From: Lachnospiraceae bacterium
Lineage (GTDB): Bacteria; Bacillota; Clostridia; Lachnospirales; Lachnospiraceae
NCBI GenBank assembly: GCA_017483735.1
Contig: JAFUVF010000058.1
Span: forward strand, 1-64,000
Direction of reading: 5' to 3'
Length of the DNA: 64,000 nt
The notes beneath the pieces were generated by a model. The model did not search any database. It saw nothing but the letters and a program-made list of their open reading frames with translations, and had not been told where the DNA came from. The position numbers were made by a program, and so were the translations under genes. Every line of letters starts with the position of its first letter. Position 1 is the first letter of the stretch. Below are positions 8,423-15,944 of the stretch, one piece after another.

Positions 8423-9562
8423 ATGATAGAATATTTGTATGCAAATAACTATAAAACGCTTGTTAATTTTGAGGTAAAGTTTAATAAGACAAATGTACTG
8501 ATTGGGAAAAGCGGTGCCGGTAAATCTACAGTTTTATTTCTTTTGGGCTGTTTAAGAGATTTTATGGCGGGTACGGTGAATATTACGGAGTGTTTTCCTA
8601 ACTTTTCCAAAACTGTGTGGTATGGGAGTGCTGTGCAGACTTTTGAAATAGGTTATTTGCGTGATGGTAAACATTTTACTTATCATTTGGAAATTGACCA
8701 TAGTGAAAATGAACAAAATTGTACAGTCAAATATGAAAGTGTCAAATATGAAAATACAATAATTCTTGAAGAGAAAAACGGAAAAGCTGAATTATATAAT
8801 GATGATTTTGAATTGTCAAACAGCATACAGGCTGATATGTCACGTTCCGGATTGAATTTTGTTTTTGCGGGAAACGGAAATAAAAAATTATCAGAATTTA
8901 AAAATGAAGCCGTAGGAAATGTGATTATATGTGAGCCAAATCCAAAGAATATGATTGTTTTCAGCAGTAATGGTATAGACAATGCGTTTCCGGACAGTTC
9001 ATTCAGCAATATAATATCAGTATATGCCTACTTGTCTCAGGCACATCCTGAGGTAATATATAAATTATGGGAACAGCTCAGAGAGATAAATCCGGCATTT
9101 GTTCAAACTAATGCCAAAATAACACAATATGGAAAGACAATGTACACATCATATAATGTCGGAGAAGAGTCTTCGGCTTTTTCGTTCAATCTTATGCAGC
9201 TATCAGACGGAGAAAGAAAGCTGTTGGCATTATATTTATTGCTCTATGCGTATTTGGAAAATGGAATGACTGTTTTGATTGATGAACCCGAAAATTACTT
9301 GGGGTTAAGAGAAGTACAGCCGTGGTGCGCAGAAGTAGATATGATATGTAATGAGAGCGAAAACGGAGGACAATGTATATTTGCATCACACCATCCGGAA
9401 ACTATAGATTATTATGCAAACAATTCTGCCATATGGATGTCAAGAATAAATTCCGGAGAAAGCAAAATTGCAATGAATAATCCGTTAATTTTTGCTGAGG
9501 ACGATTCGCTTATGAAATATTCTGAACTTATAGCAAAGGGATATTGGAATGAAGCTCAATAA
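8423..9562 (+). CDS. AAA/ABC-type ATPase of the OLD/RecF-like class (candidate defence ATPase)
   Basis: This 379-residue protein has Walker A LIGKSGAGKST (about residues 27-37), an ABC-like signature LSDGERKLLALY (about 258), Walker B TVLIDEPENYLG (about 282) and a following IFASHHPETIDYY that resembles the H-switch region. This is the layout of AAA_15/AAA_21 ATPases found in OLD, PARIS AriA, Septu and retron systems. It is AT-rich with codon choices unlike its neighbours, which suggests transfer. It overlaps the next gene by 14 bp, so the two products are probably made together. It lies within direct repeats. A role in phage defence is inference from family and pairing. Confidence 0.75.
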   Translation: MIEYLYANNYKTLVNFEVKFNKTNVLIGKSGAGKSTVLFLLGCLRDFMAGTVNITECFPNFSKTVWYGSAVQTFEIGYLRDGKHFTYHLEIDHSENEQNCTVKYESVKYENTIILEEKNGKAELYNDDFELSNSIQADMSRSGLNFVFAGNGNKKLSEFKNEAVGNVIICEPNPKNMIVFSSNGIDNAFPDSSFSNIISVYAYLSQAHPEVIYKLWEQLREINPAFVQTNAKITQYGKTMYTSYNVGEESSAFSFNLMQLSDGERKLLALYLLLYAYLENGMTVLIDEPENYLGLREVQPWCAEVDMICNESENGGQCIFASHHPETIDYYANNSAIWMSRINSGESKIAMNNPLIFAEDDSLMKYSELIAKGYWNEAQ

Positions 9563-10115
9563 AAAATACCAATATATAATATTTTGTGAAGATGATAAGA
9601 CAAGGTCATTTATTATCAATATTTTGGTGAGTCAGGGTATAAACATAAACAAAATACGCTCAGATGTCGCACCCAGCGGCAGAGGTAGCGGAGAGGCCTA
9701 TGTAAGGAATAGTTATCGCAGGAATCTGTCAACCTTAAGGAAATTCAACTATAATTCAATAGCATTAATTGTTTGCACAGATGCAGATACTCATTCTATT
9801 GATGAAATCTATAAATCTTTTTCAGATGAATGTACAAAGGTTGAACCTAAAATGGAGGACAGAACCGATAAGGAACCGGTATTGATATGGATTCCAAAGC
9901 GGCATATTGAAACGTGGATAGAATTTTTCAAAAATAACGGCGTGGGTGTAAACGAAGAAAGAAAATATAAAATCAACAGTCAGAATGTGAGATGTAAAGA
10001 AGAAGCGAATAAAATGTCAGAATTTTTGCAGGGAAATAGAGTATATAAAGAATATCTGCCGTCACTTGAAGCGGCGTATGTGGAATACGAGAGATTGTGT
10101 AAGGTACAGAAATAA
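9549..10115 (+). CDS. Small TOPRIM-like partner of the ATPase (putative nuclease/effector)
   Basis: The 188-residue product begins with IIFCEDDKTRSFI, giving an acidic residue after a hydrophobic strand, and has ALIVCTDADTHSID near residues 72-85. The strand-Glu then strand-DxD order is that of a minimal TOPRIM fold. A later IWIPKRHIETWIEFF with a basic HIETW motif is probably conserved in the family. The gene starts inside the ATPase gene (14-bp overlap), as in ATPase-effector pairs. It is smaller than AriB/DUF4435 or OLD TOPRIM domains, so it is not an obvious member of a named system. Function is inferred from motif order only. Confidence 0.55.
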   Translation: MKLNKKYQYIIFCEDDKTRSFIINILVSQGININKIRSDVAPSGRGSGEAYVRNSYRRNLSTLRKFNYNSIALIVCTDADTHSIDEIYKSFSDECTKVEPKMEDRTDKEPVLIWIPKRHIETWIEFFKNNGVGVNEERKYKINSQNVRCKEEANKMSEFLQGNRVYKEYLPSLEAAYVEYERLCKVQK

Positions 10116-10186
10116 AAATGATTGAGATAGTTACTACGGAGCACAAGGAGCTTATTGAGATTAAATCCGATAAATAAGGAGCAACC

Positions 10187-10346
10187 ATGATACATTATCT
10201 AATGCTGTGGGGGACGCAGGATGACAGAGTATGCGCCGTATGTGTTGATGAGCATATTTGTGGGAGCGCTTAGCGATAAATGGGATAAGAAGCGTACACT
10301 GTTGGTATGCAATGCAGTAGCGGCTCTTGGCACTTTGCTGTTCTAA
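10187..10346 (+). pseudogene. Frameshifted and internally deleted MFS transporter remnant
   Basis: One frame from 10187 reads IHYLMLWGTQ; a second from 10221 reads MTEYAPYVLMSIFVGALSDK and then WDKKRTLLVCNAVAALGTLLF before a stop. GALSDKWDKKR is the classic loop 2-3 motif of MFS drug exporters. The two parts are adjacent transmembrane regions of one protein joined after a deletion and frame change. A 19-codon open frame at 10118-10177 just upstream is probably also debris. Confidence 0.6.
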
Positions 10347-10380
10347 GGGGGATTGCGGTGTTGAGTGGAAGGAATTGTAA

Positions 10381-10465
10381 GCAGAAGCTTAATCTGCAGT
10401 AATAAGCGGGTTACACCAATTTAGACGCATGTTATGCCAAAGCTCTTGCCTTAGACGACAGCTTT
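10381..10465 (+). repeat. 85-bp direct repeat, right copy
   Basis: Matches 8156-8240 at 80 of 85 positions without gaps, including the permease-tail codons and stop, although no permease gene precedes it here. This shows the sequence was duplicated, most simply when the intervening 2.2-kb segment was inserted or by unequal recombination. Confidence 0.9.
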
Positions 10466-10517
10466 TCCGAAAATAATTGTTAGAAGGAACTGTTGTTTTG
10501 CAAGGAGGCAGGATGAT

Positions 10518-11339
10518 ATGAGCGGAATCGGTATTTACAATACAGGCATGGTGCGAATTGAATTAAAGGATGCTGCGGGCAATGTAGTCGGCAGCATCAG
10601 TTATTCAAAGAAAAAAGGAGCCCCAAAGAAAAGAAAGCTCAACTACAATTTCAAGCAGTTATCGTCAATGATAATGTCTGCAAAAACATCGGGAAACGCC
10701 GGAAAAACCGTGACTAAGATAAGGCAGAAGCTGGCGGAGCTTTATATGAAAAGGAAAAACAGCGAGTTGGATTCTGCGGAGCTTGAAAGCGCCATAGCTC
10801 ATGCAGAGAGTATGCTCCGGGTCGCAAAGAAGAGGAAGAAAAATCTGAGGACGGAGGAGCTTGCAGAAAGAAATGCCGAATCCCCGGAGGAGGAGCTCCT
10901 TGAAGAGCTTACAGAGGATGGAGAGGAGGATGGCTCCTTGGGAGCGTATCTTCTGTCTGATGAAGAGCTTGAGGAAATGGTAAGCGAGAATATGGAAGAG
11001 TTCACTGAGGATATGGAGGAGCTTCAAAGAAGGGCGGAGGAAAACATAGAGCTTACAGAGGAGCTTGAGGAGATGTCGACAGCCCTGGAGGGCGGCATGG
11101 AGTCTGCTGATATAGAGGAGCTTAAGCGCAAGCACCGTGTGGATGAATTGAGAGATATTATGAAGGCGGATATGAAGTATCTAAAGTCTATGTTTGACAG
11201 GCTTGCGAGGGAGAAAGCGGAAAACGGGAAAGGTATGTCAACCGGTGCGGCTGTGAATATTGGCGGCGTAGAGCTTCCTGTAATTCCCTCCTCCATACCG
11301 CCGGTGACAGAGGGCGGAAATGTGGATGCGAGGGTGTAG
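10518..11339 (+). CDS. Acidic coiled-coil protein of unknown function
   Basis: I do not recognise this 273-residue protein. The N-terminus (SGIGIYNTGMVRIELKDAAG) and a basic stretch around residues 33-45 (KKKGAPKKRKLNYNF) precede a helical region that becomes strongly acidic around 115-185, with long Glu-rich heptad-like runs. The C-terminus is Gly/Pro-rich. No signal peptide or membrane segment is visible. AAGGAGG is 9 nt before the ATG. It lies just beyond the right direct repeat. The charge segregation suggests binding to nucleic acid or to a basic protein, but this is speculation. Confidence 0.7.
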   Translation: MSGIGIYNTGMVRIELKDAAGNVVGSISYSKKKGAPKKRKLNYNFKQLSSMIMSAKTSGNAGKTVTKIRQKLAELYMKRKNSELDSAELESAIAHAESMLRVAKKRKKNLRTEELAERNAESPEEELLEELTEDGEEDGSLGAYLLSDEELEEMVSENMEEFTEDMEELQRRAEENIELTEELEEMSTALEGGMESADIEELKRKHRVDELRDIMKADMKYLKSMFDRLAREKAENGKGMSTGAAVNIGGVELPVIPSSIPPVTEGGNVDARV

Positions 11340-11429
11340 GATGGCTTGAATATTGCAAAAAAATATAGGATTTGCTATTATATTATTCATATAAATAAAT
11401 TTTGATAGCTTGGGCAAAGGATTCCTATA

Positions 11430-11765
11430 ATGATATTAACTGAACCTATTGAATTGGAAAAGTTAAAAGAGATAAGCAAAGGCTTTTATCCCGACAGAAT
11501 TAAGTTTTGCATTGATCGTATTCAGAAAAAGGTTGCTATAGACGAAGAAATGCATATAGATATGGAATGGGAGCTTATTGATGCCGGTGCAAATCAGAAT
11601 GATATTTTTGGTGGAGATATATTGCTTGATCCGATTTCAGTAATTTGGGAGAGTCATCCTAATATAGAACGGAATAGAATTCTTCATACCGGATATGGGC
11701 GCAAATTAGAGGATGAAAAGCTGATTGATGAATTATTTGAAATACTAAAATATTGGGTAAGGTAA
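11430..11765 (+). CDS. DUF5674 family protein
   Basis: The 111-residue product has the pattern I associate with DUF5674: an N-terminal EPIELEKLKEISK, a central KVAIDEEMHIDMEWELIDAG (a strand with His-x-Asp followed by helix), Q-N-D-I-F-G-G and a C-terminal helix. Biochemical function is unknown. The gene is followed after 2 nt by another small gene and then by a radical SAM gene, so the three may form an operon. Confidence 0.6.
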   Translation: MILTEPIELEKLKEISKGFYPDRIKFCIDRIQKKVAIDEEMHIDMEWELIDAGANQNDIFGGDILLDPISVIWESHPNIERNRILHTGYGRKLEDEKLIDELFEILKYWVR

Positions 11766-11767
11766 AT

Positions 11768-12073
11768 ATGACCGCAGAAAGATGGAATACATTAACTATA
11801 TTTGAGCAGATGTCAAACATATCAGGCGAAGTGACCCGGCTTATTCAGAATAAGCAGGCTGTCGATAATGGAAATACCGACAAAAATTATACGGATTTCT
11901 ATATCAAAAGGATTATGGATTTGATATATTTAACCCTCTCTGACCCCAAAAATCAAAGAAGGGAGAGGGAGCTTCTGGATGAATTCTACGAAATAGAACG
12001 CTATATCATGGGGGATGTTGATGCGGACTATATTTCGGATTATTGGGAGCAATATACGAAAGCGTTAGGCTGA
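11768..12073 (+). CDS. Small helical protein of unknown function
   Basis: This 101-residue protein starts MTAERWNTLTIFEQMSNISG. It is predicted to be all helical (a four-helix type) with the motif YLTLSDPKNQRRERELLDEFYEIE. I chose the ATG at 11768, 2 nt after the stop of the DUF5674 gene; the frame is open to a TTG at 11753 without a ribosome site. Similar small proteins occur next to nucleotide or RNA-related genes, but I cannot assign a function. Confidence 0.6.
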   Translation: MTAERWNTLTIFEQMSNISGEVTRLIQNKQAVDNGNTDKNYTDFYIKRIMDLIYLTLSDPKNQRRERELLDEFYEIERYIMGDVDADYISDYWEQYTKALG

Positions 12074-12076
12074 GCT

Positions 12077-12967
12077 ATGCACTACGTTGATGCAAAGGGA
12101 ATACTTACCGGAAGTGGCGGGCATTACGGTATGAATATATACAGAGGATGCTCCCACGGCTGCATATATTGTGACAGCCGTAGCAAGTGCTATCAGTTTA
12201 AGCATCCCTTCGAGGATATAGAGGTTAAGCAGAATGCGCCAGAGCTTCTGGAAGCCGCACTCCGCTCAAAGAGAAAAAGAGGCATGATAGGAACCGGCGC
12301 AATGTCTGACCCATATATGCACTGCGAGGAGGAGCTGGGGCTTACAAGAAAATGCCTTGAAATAATACTAAAATACGGCTTCGGTGCATCAATTATCACA
12401 AAGTCCGACAGGATTCTGCGGGATATTGACCTCTTGGATGAAATCAACAGAGAGACAAAATGCGTGGTACAGGTCACGCTTACAACCTACGATGACAGGC
12501 TTTGCCGTATAATAGAGCCAAATGTGTGCAATACAATGAGGCGCATAGAGGTTCTTTCCAAAATGCGGGAGAGGGGAATCCCGACCCTGGTCTGGCTCTG
12601 CCCTATTCTTCCGTTCATAAATGATACCGAGGATAATATCAGAAAAATTCTTGACGAGTGCATCCGTGTGGGCGCAAAGGGCATTATGTGCTTTGGCATG
12701 GGTCTGACACTCAGGGACGGAGACAGGGAATATTATTATGCGGCGCTTGATAAGCATTTTCCCGGACTTAAGGAAAAATATATAAGCATCTATGGCAATG
12801 CCTACGAGCTTCCAAGTCCCAATGCGGATAAGCTTATGTCGATATTTATGAGAACCTGCAGAGAAAACAATATGCTCTGTACGCCGGATGAATGCTTTAC
12901 CTATCTTCACGAGCTGCCCGATAAATATGAGCAGATGAGTATTTTTGCACTCTCTCAGTATTTGTGA
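12077..12967 (+). CDS. Radical SAM protein of the spore-photoproduct-lyase-like (SPL/COG1533) family
   Basis: The 296-residue enzyme has the cluster motif GCSHGCIYC (about residues 25-33, CxxxCxxC) that binds the 4Fe-4S cluster and S-adenosylmethionine. It continues with GTGAMSDPYMHCEEELGLTRKCL and TKSDRILRDIDLL, typical of the COG1533 group. It lacks the extra conserved Cys and C-terminal context of true SplB, and the organism seems non-sporulating, so a DNA photoproduct lyase role is doubtful. It begins 3 nt after the preceding small gene. Substrate unknown. Confidence 0.82.
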   Translation: MHYVDAKGILTGSGGHYGMNIYRGCSHGCIYCDSRSKCYQFKHPFEDIEVKQNAPELLEAALRSKRKRGMIGTGAMSDPYMHCEEELGLTRKCLEIILKYGFGASIITKSDRILRDIDLLDEINRETKCVVQVTLTTYDDRLCRIIEPNVCNTMRRIEVLSKMRERGIPTLVWLCPILPFINDTEDNIRKILDECIRVGAKGIMCFGMGLTLRDGDREYYYAALDKHFPGLKEKYISIYGNAYELPSPNADKLMSIFMRTCRENNMLCTPDECFTYLHELPDKYEQMSIFALSQYL

Positions 12968-13018
12968 TACACTTACCCTACATCGAAATACACTAATGGT
13001 ATTATACGGAAATAATAT

Positions 13019-13651
13019 ATGCAAATAAAAATATGCGGATTACAAAATACTGAGGATGCTAAGATTGTGAACGAAGCCGGGGTTTCCTACGCCGGCATAA
13101 TACAGCATTACGAAAAGAGCCACCGAAACGTGGATACGGATACGGCAAAAAGAATAATCGCCGCACTCTCTCCGGATATTAAAAAGGTTGGGGTTACCGT
13201 AAGCCCGACGCTTGAAGCGATAAGGGATATAGAGGCAGCAGGCTTTGACATTATCCAGATACACGGTAAGCTTCCCTTTGAATATATCGATATGATAAAC
13301 ATTCCGATATGGCGTGCCTTCAATGTGGACAACAATTCTCTTTCTGCGGAATATCTCAAATACAAAAAGATAGAGGCGTTCCTTTTTGACGCAAAGCTTC
13401 CGGGGAGCGGAAAAACCTTTGACTGGGAGCTTTTAAAAGCTCTTCCGAGGGATGAGATGAAGGAAAAAAATGTGGCATTCATCCTTGCAGGAGGGATAAG
13501 CAGCGAAAATGTGGAGGAAGCCGTAAAAAAAACCTCTCCGGATATCATAGATGTGAGCTCCGCTGTCGAGAGAGCCGACAAAAAAGGAAAGGATGCCGAA
13601 AAGGTCAGGGAATTTTGTAAAATTATTGTAAATCTGCCCGAAATCTGCTAA
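13019..13651 (+). CDS. trpF: Phosphoribosylanthranilate isomerase
   Basis: TrpF catalyses the Amadori rearrangement of N-(5-phosphoribosyl)anthranilate in tryptophan synthesis. The 210-residue TIM barrel has the catalytic Cys in IKICGLQN (residue 6), the general acid Asp in LFDAKLPGSGKTFDW, and phosphate-binding ILAGGISSENV and IDVSSAVE. It stands outside any trp operon, in front of parA, where many Firmicutes have rsmG/gidB. The ribosome site is weak. Assignment is firm on motifs. Confidence 0.92.
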   Translation: MQIKICGLQNTEDAKIVNEAGVSYAGIIQHYEKSHRNVDTDTAKRIIAALSPDIKKVGVTVSPTLEAIRDIEAAGFDIIQIHGKLPFEYIDMINIPIWRAFNVDNNSLSAEYLKYKKIEAFLFDAKLPGSGKTFDWELLKALPRDEMKEKNVAFILAGGISSENVEEAVKKTSPDIIDVSSAVERADKKGKDAEKVREFCKIIVNLPEIC

Positions 13652-13697
13652 ACTATATAGCGCACATTTTACACAGGTATCATTTTCGGAGGTAATA

Positions 13698-14462
13698 ATG
13701 GGAAAAATCATAGCAATTGCTAATCAAAAGGGCGGAGTGGGAAAGACCACCACAGCCATAAATCTTTCGGCGGCGCTTGCTGCGGAGGGCAAAAAGGTGC
13801 TTGTCATAGATACCGACCCTCAGGGAAATACGACAAGCGGCTACGGTATCGACAAGAATACGCTTGAAAATACCGTATACGAGCTTATGCTTGGGGAATG
13901 CCCGGTACAGAGTTGTCTTATAAAGAATGTGGTGGACAATGTAAATCTGATTCCCGCAAATGTAAACCTTGCGGCGGCAGAGATAGAGCTAATTGATACA
14001 GAGAAGAACCATTCAGTATTGAAAAACCAGATAGATTTCGTCACGGAGGATTATGATTATACGATAATCGACTGCCCTCCGTCACTTAGCTTGCTTACCG
14101 TAAATGCTATGACGGCGGCGGATTCGGTGCTTGTACCCATACAGTGCGAGTATTATGCGCTGGAAGGCTTGAGCCAGCTCATCCACACCATAAATCTCGT
14201 GAAGACGAGGCTTAACCCCGAGCTTGAAATGGATGGCATCGTGTTTACAATGTACGATTCCCGCACGAACCTTTCAATGCAGGTGGTTGAGAATGTTAAG
14301 CAGAATATCACACAGCATGTATACAAGACTTTGATACCGAGAAATATTCGTCTTGCGGAGGCGCCCAGCTTCGGAAAGCCTATAAATATCTATGACGGGA
14401 AGTCCGCCGGAGCGGAGGCGTATGCGGAGCTTGCAAAAGAAGTGATTGCAAAGAACGGTTAA
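13698..14462 (+). CDS. parA: ParA/Soj chromosome partitioning ATPase
   Basis: The 254-residue deviant-Walker ATPase has KGGVGKTTTAINLS (residues 11-24), the switch-I DTDPQGN and Walker B DYTIIDCPPSLSLLT. With ParB it segregates the replication origin and controls DnaA in Firmicutes. A strong GGAGGTAATA precedes the ATG. It is followed after 14 nt by parB. I searched the immediate neighbourhood by eye for a parS palindrome and found none. Confidence 0.96.
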   Translation: MGKIIAIANQKGGVGKTTTAINLSAALAAEGKKVLVIDTDPQGNTTSGYGIDKNTLENTVYELMLGECPVQSCLIKNVVDNVNLIPANVNLAAAEIELIDTEKNHSVLKNQIDFVTEDYDYTIIDCPPSLSLLTVNAMTAADSVLVPIQCEYYALEGLSQLIHTINLVKTRLNPELEMDGIVFTMYDSRTNLSMQVVENVKQNITQHVYKTLIPRNIRLAEAPSFGKPINIYDGKSAGAEAYAELAKEVIAKNG

Positions 14463-14476
14463 ACAGGAGAAAAATT

Positions 14477-15385
14477 ATGGCTTCTAAAAACAGAGGGTTA
14501 GGAAAAGGATTGGATGCGCTTATTCCCACAGCGGCGAATGAGAGCAAGAATCGTCAGGGGAAGGATGAGGCTGCTTCGGGGAGTGCAAATTCATCCGGAG
14601 AGGGCGTAAGCTATGTGAAAATTACAATGGTTGAGCCCGACAGGAATCAGCCGAGAAAAGCCTTTGATGAGGACAAACTGGAGGAGCTTGCGGAGTCCAT
14701 AAAGCAGCACGGAGTGATTACTCCTTTAGTGGTGCAGGACAGAAAAGACCATTACCAGATAATCGCCGGAGAGCGCAGATGGCGTGCATCAAAGATGGCA
14801 GGCATAAAGGAAATCCCCGTTGTAATAAAGAATTATACTGAGGAGGAGATTGCCGAAATCTCCCTTATCGAGAATATACAGAGAGAGGATTTAAACCCCA
14901 TAGAGGAGGCTTTAGCGTACAAGCGTCTTATTGAGGAGTTTAATCTCAAGCAGGATGAGGTGGCGGAGAGGGTTTCAAAGAGCCGTACCACCGTTACCAA
15001 CTCCTTGAGGCTTCTAAAGCTCTGCGACGAGGTTCAGAAAATGGTTATCGACGATATGATAGACACCGGACATGTGCGTCCGCTCATCACAGTCGAGGAT
15101 CCCAAGGAGCAGTATGAGCTTGCTCAGCGTATATTCGATGAAAAGCTCTCCGTCCGCGAGGTGGAGAAGCTGGTTAAGGATTTGCACAAGCCGAAGAAGT
15201 CGAAAAAGAACAAGGATGTTACCATTGAAGCAATCTACGCCGATATAGAGGAAAAGCTTAAGCAGAAGCTCGGGACAAAGGTAAGCATCACGGGGCGTGA
15301 CGGCGGCGCAGGGAAGCTTGAGATAGAGTTTTATAATCATGACGATTTGGACAGGATATTCCTTCTTTTGAACAATAAGGAATAA
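14477..15385 (+). CDS. parB: ParB/Spo0J centromere-binding CTPase
   Basis: The 302-residue protein has the start RGLGKGLDALIP typical of ParB/Spo0J, the CTP-binding NQPRKAFD and GERRWRASKMAGIKEIPVV, the IENIQREDLNPIEEALAY segment, and a helix-turn-helix around DEVAERVSKSRTTVTNSLRLL. The C-terminus is the dimerisation domain (KLGTKVSI). It forms an operon with parA and the DUF4446 gene. Confidence 0.95.
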   Translation: MASKNRGLGKGLDALIPTAANESKNRQGKDEAASGSANSSGEGVSYVKITMVEPDRNQPRKAFDEDKLEELAESIKQHGVITPLVVQDRKDHYQIIAGERRWRASKMAGIKEIPVVIKNYTEEEIAEISLIENIQREDLNPIEEALAYKRLIEEFNLKQDEVAERVSKSRTTVTNSLRLLKLCDEVQKMVIDDMIDTGHVRPLITVEDPKEQYELAQRIFDEKLSVREVEKLVKDLHKPKKSKKNKDVTIEAIYADIEEKLKQKLGTKVSITGRDGGAGKLEIEFYNHDDLDRIFLLLNNKE

Positions 15386-15401
15386 GAAAGTGTGAAAATA
15401 A

Positions 15402-15935
15402 ATGAGCACTGACAGTTATATTTTGGATTATACGGGTCTGCACGGACTCAATATGGATACGGTGATAATATCGCTTCTTGTATTGCTTGCGCTGTTTCTC
15501 ATATTGTTTATTGTCATCCTTGTGCAGGGCGGAAGGCTAAAGAAGCTGAACCGCAGACTGGATAAGTTTATGCGGGGAACCGAAGCGGGAAGCCTCGAGG
15601 AGGAGATAGCAAAGATATTTGCGGACAATACCTATCTAAAGAAGGTAAGCGAGGAGAACCGTCACAATATAAAGACGCTTTTCAGGAATTTCGAGAGCGC
15701 ATTCCAGAAGGTGGGACTTGTAAAATATGATGCCCTGAACCAGATGGGAGGAAAGCTAAGCTTCTCTCTGGCGCTCCTTGATGAGAAGGACAACGGCTTT
15801 GTGCTTAACTCCGTACATTCCAACGATGGAAGCTACTGCTACGCTAAGGAGATTACAAAGGGAAGCTGCAAGATAGAGCTTGGCAAGGAAGAAAAGGAAG
15901 CTCTTAATATTGCTATGGGAGAGAAAAACGTTTAG
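15402..15935 (+). CDS. DUF4446 family membrane-anchored protein
   Basis: This 177-residue protein has one N-terminal transmembrane segment (about residues 20-43, LLVLLALFLILFIVILVQ) followed by a coiled coil and a compact domain with FRNFESAFQKVGLVKYDALN and SYCYAKEITKGSC. This is DUF4446, which in clostridia sits next to parAB. Function unknown; proximity suggests a link to chromosome segregation or the envelope. 16 nt separate it from parB. Confidence 0.85.
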   Translation: MSTDSYILDYTGLHGLNMDTVIISLLVLLALFLILFIVILVQGGRLKKLNRRLDKFMRGTEAGSLEEEIAKIFADNTYLKKVSEENRHNIKTLFRNFESAFQKVGLVKYDALNQMGGKLSFSLALLDEKDNGFVLNSVHSNDGSYCYAKEITKGSCKIELGKEEKEALNIAMGEKNV

Positions 15936-15944
15936 GAGGCATAT

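Noticed and set aside
12077-12967. Calling the radical SAM protein SplB (spore photoproduct lyase)
   Set aside because: Only the general SPL-family pattern is visible, and the locus evidence points to a non-sporulating organism.
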